A stretch of DNA of 64,000 nucleotides from Phallus indusiatus (taxonomy: Eukaryota; Basidiomycota; Agaricomycetes; Phallales; Phallaceae). A program made the translations under genes and the position numbers. This document shows, piece by piece, positions 35,100 through 45,806 of this stretch; the stretch's first letter is position 1; each line of letters starts with the position of its first letter. The notes under the pieces were generated by a model. It saw nothing but the letters and a program-made list of their open reading frames with translations. It was not told the DNA's origin and searched no databases. The stretch is taken from NCBI GenBank assembly GCA_027605045.1, contig JAQFWX010000024.1, positions 62,001 through 126,000 on the forward strand, given 5' to 3'.

Positions 35100-36445
35100 T
35101 GCCCGCGTATCGCAACGGCGACAGGGTAGCAATGCCCGTGAGTACCCGTTACGCCCATATCGAAAGACCGTATTGGCTAGTATGAAGCGCATGCATTGTA
35201 TTGTTTTACCCAGATAAAACCTATGCATATCACTAAGGAGCTTTGTGTAAAGGGTCCATCGTTCGCATCCCTTGCTCACTTATGTACTTGGCAGCTACAC
35301 GTTTGGACCTCGAAGGTATTGGTCTTCACCTCATGGTAACGGAAGAGATGAAGTAATTATTGCCATTGGTGTAATGGTGGGTATTGCATGAGTAGCAGTA
35401 CCATTGTCTGGACGCGTTATGATTCAGAGACGTATTCGAGCGTCTCCACTTCAACTTGGTCTCACATCAAGCATCGGTACCACCATCGTGGTGTATTTTT
35501 TTCCGGTTGTGCTCGCAATACGGAGTGATGCCGTTATGGTACGGTCGCCAGTACTACATAGCCCTACATACGACATGTAGTGATCGCCTGTTGAATAAGC
35601 GCCTTTTGAGATCTCGAGCGGAAATTGACAAGGTTCCGAAAACGGTGACACAAACGGCGACAGGGTAATAATGCCCGTGAATACCTGTAACTGCCATGAC
35701 TGATTATATATACGCATATCAAAAGACATCGGGTTTCGGGTATGGAGTATGGGGCATGGCATCCACAAATTGTATTATTTGCGGGAAACCTATGCATGCA
35801 TTGTATTATTTCTAGGAAACCTAGGTATGTAGCGCATGCACTATATTACCTTATCTGGGAAATCTATGTATGCATTCACATTCCACAAAGGAGCTTTATG
35901 TAAATACTAAGCGACCCATCGTCCGCATTCCTTGCTCACTTCCATCTATGTACACTGTACTTGGCATTGCTCGTATTAATATTGGTCTCCCCATGGTAAC
36001 GGAAGAGATGAAGTAGTTACTGTCATCGTGTGATGACGGGTATTGCATGCGCACAATAAATGGAGAACCGGTATACCTAGGTCTACGTCCCTTACGTAGC
36101 CTTTCACTCCCTTGCAGTGCACCACCGTCAGACCTGTGGTGTAGGAAATACTCTGAAATACCACGGCCGTTATGTCTGTATTAAAAATACAGATAATATT
36201 TCACTTAAGCATATTATTTCTTGATACCGTATTCATTCGTTCTCTATGCTCTCACCTTTTGCACCTGCTTGTCAAAGCATTGAAATATTCACGCGTCATC
36301 TAGAGCGTTATTACTTCAACGCCGTTTTCCGTTTCATGCTCTCAATACGGATTTATGCCGTTATGGCACGGTAGCCAGCCCTACTACTAGTACATGGCCC
36401 TACGTACGGCATGTGAGCGCCTGTTGAATGCAGTTCTCAAAGGAG
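35100..36445. repeat. imperfect tandem duplication of a non-coding tract
   Basis: Blocks of 35100-35640 recur in the same order at about 35645-36440. Shared blocks include CGGCGACAGGGTA.TAATGCCC (about 35115 and 35656), AAGGAGCTTT.TGTAAA (35236 and 35886), CATGGTAACGGAAGAGATGA (35332 and 35992) and ATGCCGTTATGG.ACGGT (35528 and 36356). The second unit has grown by short repeats around 35765-35880. No frame is conserved, so this is probably intergenic or a non-coding transcript. Confidence 0.65.
35765..35880. repeat. short tandem repeat, unit about 40 bp
   Basis: About three imperfect copies of a unit containing GCATTGTATTATTT, then GGAAACCTATG and a GCATGCA-type core. A single related unit is at about 35190-35225 in the first copy of the larger duplication. 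Confidence 0.5.
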
Positions 36446-36702
36446 GAGCGGAAATCGACAGAGTTCCGAAAAAAAAAGATAGGAGAAGGACAAAATAAAT
36501 TGTGGTATATAACGGAATTTCCCCATTGATATTCCTCGTTTTTTTGCTATCGAAGCTCAATTTTCTCCAAGTGGTGATAATGCGAGCTTGTGAAGTTGGA
36601 ACTTAATAAGCAAAGCTTCAAATCGAGTTTGAATCAGAATCCATTCATCAAATTCCATTAAACAGTTCCTTGTCCCCCTGAGTTTACTGCAATTCTAACA
36701 CA

Positions 36703-38747
36703 TCAGAGTGAATGCCATCTAGGTCCGTACAAGTGACATGCGCAAACCATGAGACCCCCAAGAGCCATCAAACCAGAAAACAGTTCACACGCTTTCGCAG
36801 TGCCTAAATTATCAATAGCATCTCCAAGATAAAAAGGACCAATCTGAAGAAATGTTAGATGATAAGATAATAAACTTTAAATGAGGCGACGTAACGAATG
36901 CCATCAATTGTCGGACGAAACTGACAAAACTTGAAACGTGTCCTGTTTGTCCTGTGTATGTTTCGATTGCGTAGGTTGTACAGATTGAAGAGACAATTTG
37001 TTGTCCAAATACAGCTATCGCTGCCCCGATGTCCTTTGCTTGAAATGAAAAACGATAAATCCAAATTCATGCGTACTTACTGGTGTGATATTCCAGTGGC
37101 CTTTTTTAGCATTTTGAAGCTGAACTCCCCATACTGAGATTAAAAATAAATTGAACATTAAGTAATTCTACCGAGCAGTGACGCTAAACGGTCCATACCT
37201 ATTAAACCGACTACAGAGCAAATAAAGCCCGGGTAGACCAGGAGAAGACGATCTTCAGGTACTCGTTTACCTGTCTTCTTCGTACGCCACTTCATAAATG
37301 CGTCACTTCCTCGGCCAGTCAGAGTTTCTCCTATTACTGCCCCGATTAATTGTGCGATTATTTGAAGCCCGATTTGTCCCGGCGTGAGTCCAAACTTTGC
37401 TCCAAATATCTGAGTAAATTGTTATTGAAGGGCGAAAAGGAGTTGCTTAATTCCTGGTAGATAGATACCTTTGGTACATAAACTGTCTATCAGGTTACGA
37501 ATAAACAAGTGATTGGATGAATTTGGTACATTAAACACATACGACAAATACGTTTGTATGACAAAATACCAACGCGATCGCGACGGAAGGCAGGAAAACG
37601 GTAGGATATTGAAGCCCGACATAAAAGGGTCGCAATAATTCCTGAATGCGAATGGGTTCGTTTCGATAAATGAAAAACCAGTACCAGCTGCGCGTCGTAT
37701 TTGGAGTCTCCCGGTCATCTCGGTTCGATGTTAAGGTTTCATGTCCGAATAGCAAATGAGCGAAAAATAGGGCAAGCTGCATGGCAGCTACCAGATCAAA
37801 CGCTGCGCGCCATCCGCGATCTTGAATCAGAAATCCCAGCCTGATGATATTTTCAAGTTAAAATAGTCTGGTTTCACAAATTAAGCGCATACATGATTGG
37901 GCCCAGGAGAGGACCGATGGTGACCATCAATGCTACGAACACATAGGAAAATCAAACTACAGTGCGAATTTTAGACACAGTTTTTCAACGTACACCAGAC
38001 TCCCATCTTTTCTCCATATTCTTCAGGCCGGAACATTTCTCTCACGGTACAAGCACCTAGAGAGAAGGGTGGAGATATAAATATCGCTAAAATTTTATTA
38101 GTGCGATAGGAATTTATATATAACAAGATATCGACCTAATAACGCCCTCGATACCATAAGGGATCCATAGGAATGACAAAATACTCCCGCCAGCGTGCAC
38201 ACAGCGGAGAGAAAAGCTGAAATCAAATATACTGGTCGTCGACCAATCCGGTGGGATATCGGTGTCCATATCAAAGGAAATGTACCCAGCAAAAGTATAG
38301 AAACAGAACTAAAAATCTGGTAACAACAGTTATCACGGACGTTTGTGTAGGATACTCACACAAGGAATGCTGCCTTGTTCAAGCTGACGTCAAACTCTTC
38401 CGATAGTTGCATAAAAGCCGGAATAATGATAGCTATTTTTGAATAAATATTTCAGATAAAGTAGATAGACTGGAATGAGTACGTACAGGACGAGAAAGTA
38501 CCTAGCATAGTGTGCAAGCAGACGATTGCTAGGATGCTATTTTTGCGCCATCTAGCAAAGGTGTCGGTTTGAATGTGGATACTAGTACGTGTAAGATTGC
38601 GTACTTTGACCAATTCTGGGGATCATCCTTGTCCAATGAAACGGTGACTGGCAAAGTTTCAATTGCATCTTCTACATGCTTAACGATGCGATCTTCAAGC
38701 TGATCGACGTTCTTTTGATAAAACAAAGGGGGCTGTACACTGGACAT
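36703..38747 (-). CDS. MFS transporter, tandem copy 1
   Basis: Twelve exons on the minus strand splice to about 483 aa. The start is MSSVQPPLFYQKNVDQLEDR; a short cytosolic N-terminus ends DKDDPQNWSKWRKN. Membrane segments follow, with a loop 2-3 motif GRRPVYLISAFLS (motif A-like) and GPLLGPIM (motif C-like, typical of drug:H+ antiporters). The central loop is hydrophilic (SNRDDRETPNTTRSW). Exon 8 is only 18 nt (TVYVPK), and exon 9 starts IFGAKFGLTPGQIGLQ. The C-terminal LMALGGLMVCACHLYGPRW ends at the stop 36703-36705. It is most like fungal DHA1-type multidrug or small-molecule exporters; substrate unknown. A second copy lies upstream on the same strand. Confidence 0.8.
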
Positions 38748-39977
38748 CACGATGGATAGAAGTACAATTGATCACACCTATACAAGGCGCCCCACCCCAG
38801 AAATTCCTATAGGACACCTCGAATATGAGTCACGGCAGGACTAGTATAAATGCGCATGTTATAAAAAAAAGACACGCCCAGTGGCCACCATGAAAGAAGC
38901 GTTAAGCCCAATACTTGAAATAAAGCATCGACTTGTGACCAGCCCATTTCAAAACGTCTTTAATAGGATTCAAACTGAGATGGGCGGGCAATTCTTGGTA
39001 TCCGTGGGATCCACAGTTCAGCCGCTTCCACTGGACCTCTAGTATATAAGAATTCCAGCGAGTAAGTCCGAGTAACGCATCGTGCGTTGATGAATTCGAT
39101 AGTCATCTTTACATGTCAAGACATAAACCGTACTAATATCGGTCCTAGCAGGTAAACTTTCAAAATACCATTTTCACAGACGCGCATAGTTCACGTACTA
39201 CAAGTAGTCTCGAATTGAAAGACTGTGCCATGAATATGAATATCTGAGTACGACTGGAGACATATCTCATAAGGAATCGAGCGAAAGACCACTTTTTACA
39301 CTCGTGCTGATTTTCATGGCGTTTCCAATGGGGCTCCAAAGAGAACTCTGAGTAGCCGTCAGCTGATTTGTTCCTAGGCACTGATAGTGATGAATCATAC
39401 GTGGCAATACATAGTTGACAATGCATCTCACTTACAGTATTCGATTTGATATCCAGTTGTGTGCAATGTGGAGTCATTGGTGAACTGGTGACGCGTCGGG
39501 GTATCGTTTGCTTCCGTTCCTTGCTTACATAACAAAAACTACGTAATCTATTGTTTCAGACGCAGCAACTTCCAGATTGGACCGTCACTGACTCCATGCA
39601 CAAGATCGTGGGTTCCTCTAAGTTCTGAGATATGTTTTCAGCTTATCAGCTTATCTTTTTCTAGGCTTTCTTCCAGCGTAGCTCAAACTTGTCATCGCAC
39701 CATTTGAATGTCGCACAGTATACCCGTATGAAAATTAATAACCCACCCTATTCACCTTGCTAAATTGAAAAAAGAGACATAAGAAGGGCAAACTTTCTGG
39801 TAAAAAGCAGGAGTTTGCTATTCCTTTTTCTCTTTCAGCGTTGTTTGTTTGTTAGAAATTCAATTTTGGTAATGCGAACTGTGAAGCTTGAGGCTCGAGT
39901 TTATATTATAATCCGTCTATCAAACTTTCATTAAACAAGATTCTGTTCTTTTCTAAGTTTACCATAATTCGAATACC
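38748..39977. other. duplicated flank between the two MFS genes
   Basis: No gene is supported. 38880-39480 is related to 42140-42760, the upstream flank of the other transporter; both contain GTGGCC.CC.TGAAA.GAAGCG and CGTCAGCTGATTTG. A minus-strand frame at 39160-39477 is not conserved in the other copy. The 3' flank (39830-39960) matches 36540-36670. Confidence 0.5.
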
Positions 39978-42023
39978 TCAAAGTGGATGCCATCTAGATC
40001 CGTACAGGTGGCATGCGCAAACCATGAGACCCCCCAGAGCCATCAACCCAGAAAACAGTCCACACGCTTTAGCAGTACCCAAATTGTCGACGGCATCTCC
40101 AAGATAAAAAGGACCAATCTGAAAAATGTCAGACGAAGAGATAATAACATTTTAAATGAAACGACGTAACGAATCCCAACAACTGACGGACGAAACTGAT
40201 AAAACTCGAGACGTGACCAGTTTGTTCCATATATGTCTCGATCGCGTAGGTTGTGCAAATTGACGAGACAATTTGTTGTCCAAATACGGCTATCGCTGCC
40301 CCAATGTCCTTTGTAAGAAATGAGAAAACCATACCCTTCATACTTAGATTGATGCGTACTTACTGGAGTGATGTTCCAATGGCCTTTCTGAGCGTTTTGA
40401 AGCTGAACTCCCCACACTGAAAACAGGTCATTAGTTCGCGGTGTAACGACGTAGAGTATTCAAATGGTCCAAACCCATCAATCCGACTATAGAACAAATA
40501 AAGCCCGGGTAGACCAGGATAAGACGGTCTTCAGGTACTCGTTTACCAGTCTTCTTCGTACGCCAATTCATAAACGCGTCGCTTCCTCGTCCAACCAGAG
40601 TTTCTCCTATTATTGCACCAATTAATTGTGCAATTATTTGAAGTCCTATTTGTCCCGGTGTTAGCCCAAATTTTGCTCCAAATATCTAGGCGCATGGTAA
40701 AACGGAGCTGCAGTGCTTAATTTTTGAATAGATGGATACCTTTGGTACAAAAACGGTCTATCGAATTTTAGTAATTAATTGGGTGAGCTTGGCACGTAGA
40801 CGGTAGGCGCTTACTACAAACACGTTCGCATGACAAAATACCAATGCGTTCGCAAGAGAAGGTAAGAAAACGGTAAGATATCGAAAGCCAACATAAAAGG
40901 GTCGTAATATTTCCTCGAGATGTATAGGTTCGCGCCGATAAATCGAAAACCGGTACCATCTACGCGCTGTACTACTTGAAGGTTTCCCATAATTTGAGTT
41001 TCGTTTCAAGGTTTCATATCCGAAAAGTAAATGAGCAAAAAACAGCGCCAACTGTATAGCAGCTGTTAAATCAAAAGCCGCGCGCCATCCGCGATCTTGA
41101 ATCAGAAACCCAAGCCTGTGATTTTTCAAGTTATTATAGTTCTTTCATGACCACTTTAGGCGCTTACATGATTGGAGCTAGGAGAGGGCCGGTGCTGACC
41201 ATCAGCGCTATAAACAGTCAGGATACACATTCTTCGGCATAACATTTAAACATACACCAAACTCCCATCTTTTCTCCACTTTCTTCAGGTTGAAACATTT
41301 CTCTCACGGTGCAGGCACCCAGAGATAAAGGTGGAGATATGAATATTGCTGAAATCCCATTAGCACGAAAAAATTTTATTCGTCGTATAGGAGAATATCA
41401 ACCTTGTAATGCTCTGGTTACCATAAGGGATCCATAGGAATGGCAAAATACTCCTGTGAGCGTGCACACAGCGGAGAGGAAAGCCGAAATCAAATATACG
41501 GGTCGTCGACCGACCCGGTCTGACACCGGTGTCCATACTAAAGGAAATGCACCAAGCAAAATTATGGGCACAGAACTTGGAACCTGTTAACAACAGGCAA
41601 TAAAGCGGACAAGTGAATATGTGATACCTACACGAGATATGAGGCTCTAGTTAGGCTGACGTTGAATTCTTCGGATAGTTGCATAAAAGCCGGTATGACG
41701 ATGGCTGGGTTTGGGTATTTTCTTCATGAATGTATGATGAGTGAGATTGAATGAGACACGTGCCTGCAGAGAAAGGACCTTGCATAGTGTGCAGACAGAC
41801 AATTGCTAGAATACCATTCTTGCGCCATCTAGTTCAGCAGCGTCAGGTTGAATACGAATACTGGTACATATGCTACGTACATTGACCAGTTCATGGGATC
41901 ATCCTTGTCCAATGTAACGGTGACTGGAAAGGTTTCAATCGTATCCTCTACATGTTTACCGACGTGGTCTTCAAGCTGATCGACATCCTTTTCAGAATAA
42001 AAAGGAGGTTTTACACTGGACAT
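39978..42023 (-). CDS. MFS transporter, tandem copy 2
   Basis: Same strand and 12-exon plan as its neighbour, about 480 aa. It starts MSSVKPPFYSEKDVDQLEDH and ends LYGSRWHPL. Membrane and motif features are conserved: VGRRPVYLISAFLS, GPLLAPIM (Gly to Ala in the motif C-like segment), IFGAKFGLTPGQIGLQ. The micro-exon encodes TVFVPK. The intron after PFSA appears to begin with GC (41763-41762 on this strand) where copy 1 has GT. No stop or frameshift was seen. Divergence is greatest in the central loop, so the pair could differ in substrate or regulation. Confidence 0.8.
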
Positions 42024-43384
42024 TGCGATGAATGAAGTTCAATCGATCAAGAGTATAGTCGGCGATTCCTGAATTTCTACTGGATGCCTAGAATATGGGT
42101 TAAGGCAGGGCCAGTATAAATGTGGTATGTTATAGAAGAAAGACACGGTTAGTGGCCGCCGTGAAAAGAAGCGTTGAATTCAGCACTTGAAATCACAAAA
42201 GTTTCGACTTGTGACTAGTGCATTTGAAAATAGTCCTTAATCGGAAAGTGAGATGAGGCGGATACTCGGCTTTCGTGGGATTTACGATTTCACCATTACA
42301 CCTTCAGCATCAGGACTCGATCAATGGGGTAAACTCAAGAAATGCATCGTGCGTTGATGAAAGAAGGGTCGACGCATTCGGATATCACATTCACACGTCA
42401 AATTTTAGACGGGCTGCCTCGAGGTTTCATCCTGATACCGCCTCTAGTACATATGTAGGCTTTCAAAAGACCTTTATCAGAGATACACCAAGTTACCAAC
42501 CCACGTACTATAATCATTCCCGAAATAAAGCATTGTTCCCTGAGTATTCGAAAACAACTATAGAGGCACGCCTCAAGCAGGAGTTAACGAAAGGCCAAAA
42601 CTCTTCAACCACATTTTCAGTAATTTTCACAGCACTTCCCATGAAGCTCCACCGAGAATTCTGGATACCGCGTCAGCTGATTTGATCCCAGGAACTGGTA
42701 GTAAACCTTAAGTACTCAAGTAGCTATACATAGTCTAAGCTGACCTTACTGTATCCAATCCGCCGATACCAAGTCGTTGTGCAGCGCAAGTTGTCGAAAA
42801 AGGGTTCATGAAGGTTATGATAAAGAAGCAATTCTATTGGGACTCGGCTTATCCTAAGGATATAAAAATACTGTCTCAAAGCTTACCAGTTTATTGTTGC
42901 ATGCACTTTCTCGCGAAACAATCTGAGCCATGGGCGTCGAGGTTGTGCTCGTTGATTACGCAATTGAGGTTACGTAATAATTTTTTTCAGTCGCAGCTTC
43001 AATACTTAGCGAGAACTTTGAAGCTTGAAACGATGTTCAAGTTGCCCACACATGTTGCAAACATGCATGACATAAGAAGTAAGTCGCATTTATTCTACAG
43101 AGAGTTGCTTTTAGCAAACTAACCTCAAAAGTTTAGTTTACCGCTTGGTGAAGCCTCCCTCCGTTCTATCACAGCGTGCTCCGCGGAAGAGGAAGAGCTT
43201 GAATGGTGGAAACAGTTGATGTTTGATGTGCCGATAATGCCGAATTTATCGTAACGCGCGCATTGCGCAACGTTCAATCAATCGATCACGTGCAAGGCGT
43301 AAGTGGATTTTCAAAAATCAAATTTTAATCTCGTCCCCGACGGTCATTTTTTGAACATTATTCTCTACCGCAGGAATCAACCAA
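42024..43384. other. intergenic region upstream of TOA2
   Basis: 42140-42760 is the duplicated upstream flank of the MFS gene. Two plus-strand open frames (42275-42685 and 42808-43122) lie in or next to it; the first is not conserved as coding in the other copy, so I do not call genes. The last 100 bp hold the TOA2 promoter. Confidence 0.4.
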
Positions 43385-43894
43385 ATGTCTGGGACCAAAG
43401 ATACAGTCTATTACGAATTCTATCGAGGATCTTCGTGCGTAAATTTGCATTCTTTGAATGGGCTCTTTCTTCCCTTTGTTCTCGCTTAGGATTGGCATGG
43501 CTCTTACGGACTCACTTGACGAGCTAATCACTGATGGTTCAATAACACCACAGCTGGCGATGATAGTTCTGGCTCAGGTAATGGTATTCCTTGCTTAGCA
43601 CACAAACTCATAATTCTCATAGTTCGACAAATCCTTGGCGGACAGTTTGGCAAAACACGTCAAAGCGAAAACAACCCTCAAGGTACGTCGCATTATCCAG
43701 GCTACATACTCGGCTTTTCCTCCTAATGTTACGTGTTTTAGGGTCACTTGAGGACTTACCGCAACTGTGATGATGTCTGGACATTCATCATCAAAAATCC
43801 GCAGTTCAAGATGGAGAGCAATGAAGTCGTTTCCGCAGAAAAAATCAAAATCATCGCATGTAAAAATCCTGATGCTCCCGACGCCAAAAAATGA
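43385..43894 (+). CDS. TOA2: transcription initiation factor IIA small (gamma) subunit
   Basis: Four exons join in phase: 43385-43434, 43490-43577, 43623-43682 and 43742-43894, giving 116 aa, the usual size for TFIIA-gamma. The N-terminal four-helix part reads [20 protein letters not shown] then [20 protein letters not shown], a hallmark of the family. The beta-barrel part reads [17 protein letters not shown] and [22 protein letters not shown] binds TBP on the TATA box and stabilises the pre-initiation complex in the nucleus. It is the clearest single-copy housekeeping gene here and would anchor synteny comparison. Confidence 0.95.
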
Positions 43895-45806
43895 AAGAGA
43901 AAAAAACAAACCGCGCATCCGCTTTTAGAGTCATTAGACTCACTGGGTTTACCTTTTAGCATCGTCCACAGTTTACACTACTCAATAAAATATCTGATTC
44001 TGCCACATGTATTTTGATATGTTTCTCAATATTTGAAAAAAAAAAAACTCCAAAAAAAAACTCTCAAGCACGTCAGGTTACGTAAGTCACATAGTAGTAC
44101 CGTGACCAACGCGTCCACAACTGACAACCACAATGCCGCGAGAAAACTTTTTCATAGGCTTCAAACATTCCGAAACGCTTCCTCTTCTCCATGGATCACC
44201 TCTCCTTCTTCAAAAATACCACACACGCACTTTTAATGATATTACAAGCAATACAACGCCCCTGTTGTTAAGAGTATGTTTGTTCGCTGACTTGAAGTCT
44301 TGAACGTTGATATCGTCCGACTTTGAATTTGTAGAGCAATTGACTTGCATTTCTGAAGGCGATTGCGTCCTGCACGAAAATACGCCAACGCGAAAGAATA
44401 TTCTTACACACTTAACAACAAAGGTCCATTTTTTCCACGTCTCTTATTTGCTAGGCCTTCCATGAACAAGAAGGCCGTCATGTCCGAATCACACCCGCTG
44501 GCAAACTTCGAACAGATTTGAAATGCACGTACTGGCATGCCAATATATCGAGAAGAGAAGCAAAAAGGGCAGTGGGTTGAGATAAAAAAGGCAGCCACAC
44601 AGAAGCTTCATATTTAAGGTATGTAGGACATGCATGGATAGATAGGATGACGGCGATGCTGATATATTGTTGTCCCAGTCCATGAATACTGCACTTCGCA
44701 CTACTGCGCAGCCCTCGGAGTCTTGTCTTGTTAACGGTTGCACGACGGCCTCATCTCCACGTCAGGGGTTTTCTTTCTCTTCAAACACAAAATCTAACTA
44801 AGTTGCCGATATTCTACAGACGAAATTTAATTTATTACGTGCTGCAAACGCGTATCGGTCTCATACGTGAGCTTAACAATGAAATGACGGGCTAATAATC
44901 TGACAATTATGAAGCGAATTTCTTCTTCTAATTGGTCTTTTTATGCCATCCTCCACCGTACTCTTCATTTGCGCCGTAGATGTTCGGTATTAAGGACACC
45001 AGACCCGCTCATACTATTACCCATCTTGGTTTTTTTCGTAAAGATATCATTCGCATGTAGTACGACAAGTACGACATATTTGCTGTGTCACGAACCGGTC
45101 TTAGGTGATTAGAATGTGCGCCTCGCTCAAGTTTCCTATGTGACGTAGCTGACCTGATTTAACTGAATTTTTAGGTGATGTTATGAACCTCTTCGACATA
45201 TTTTAATAGCAAAATGAATTCAAAATGCTGTAAACGCTGCTGAAGAGCTAATATAGTATCACCAGATCACATCATGCATATGGCCATCAAGCGGTGTCAA
45301 CCTTTTAAGCGAAAAAATCTGTGCGAATGAGATACAAATAACACGGAGCATAGTTGCGATACAAGAAGTGAGTGACCGTATGATCCGATTAGGTTGCTAA
45401 ATAGAACTTTTTTTGGAAGTCGCTGTGGCGGTTCGTGGCGGTTCGTCTGATTCAGTGACCGTACGAAAATTAAAGCTGAGAAGAGAAGATAAGAAGAGGC
45501 TTTTGCTGTGCCATAACCTGCAATGACAAAGGTTTTAGGCACGCCGGTACTGGCGATGTGACCCAATGGCCGTTCATCGTTTATCTGCCGACAGCCTCCC
45601 GAAAGTCCTATTGGTCTCTGGGCTTCCCTGTCATGTTATTATTGTGCTAAATACTGATCATTGATATAATCTTACGTATCGACTTTGATATCAAGCGCGA
45701 AGTAAGCCGAGGCCGCAGGCTACATACTTTTGGGCACATTTTATTACGGAACCTCCCTTGCCTCTACACACAATCTCATATCGCACGCGATCGCCAAAGA
45801 CACATC
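43895..45806. other. duplicated non-coding flank left of DUF6535 copy 1
   Basis: 44085-44640 is related in direct orientation to 52520-53000 and appears to be decayed coding DNA (shared protein-like parts MNK.AV and REE...QWVE) with stops in both copies. 44815-45110 belongs to a flanking repeat whose inverted form is at 58700-59060 and 50100-50540. 45170-45800 mirrors 57740-58400 and carries the DUF6535 promoter. Confidence 0.5.
44909..45112 (+). repeat. flanking repeat X, + orientation
   Basis: Contains AAGGACACCAGACCCGCTCAT and related sequence. Copies in opposite orientation lie at 58723-58905 and, more diverged, 50100-50350 and 63830-63990. Small frames across it differ between copies, so I treat it as a repeat and not a gene. 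Confidence 0.5.

Noticed and set aside
35765..35880. CRISPR-like array
   Set aside because: The repeats are few, imperfect and without uniform unique spacers, and the window is eukaryotic; this is a minisatellite.
2905..42023. A secondary-metabolite biosynthetic cluster of P450s plus exporters
   Set aside because: No backbone synthase or other tailoring enzyme was found, and the genes form two separate families of tandem duplicates; the link is not supported by sequence alone.
42275..43122. Two plus-strand open frames of 136 and 104 codons
   Set aside because: The first lies in the duplicated flank of the MFS genes and is not open in the other copy; the second has no recognisable features or splice support.
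43595..43962. Minus-strand open frames of 68-107 codons
   Set aside because: They are antisense shadows of the TOA2 exons.
45297..45566. 89-codon minus-strand frame and its mirror at 57981-58274
   Set aside because: Similar DNA is present in both arms but the matching protein parts fall in different frames; better read as promoter or untranslated DNA.
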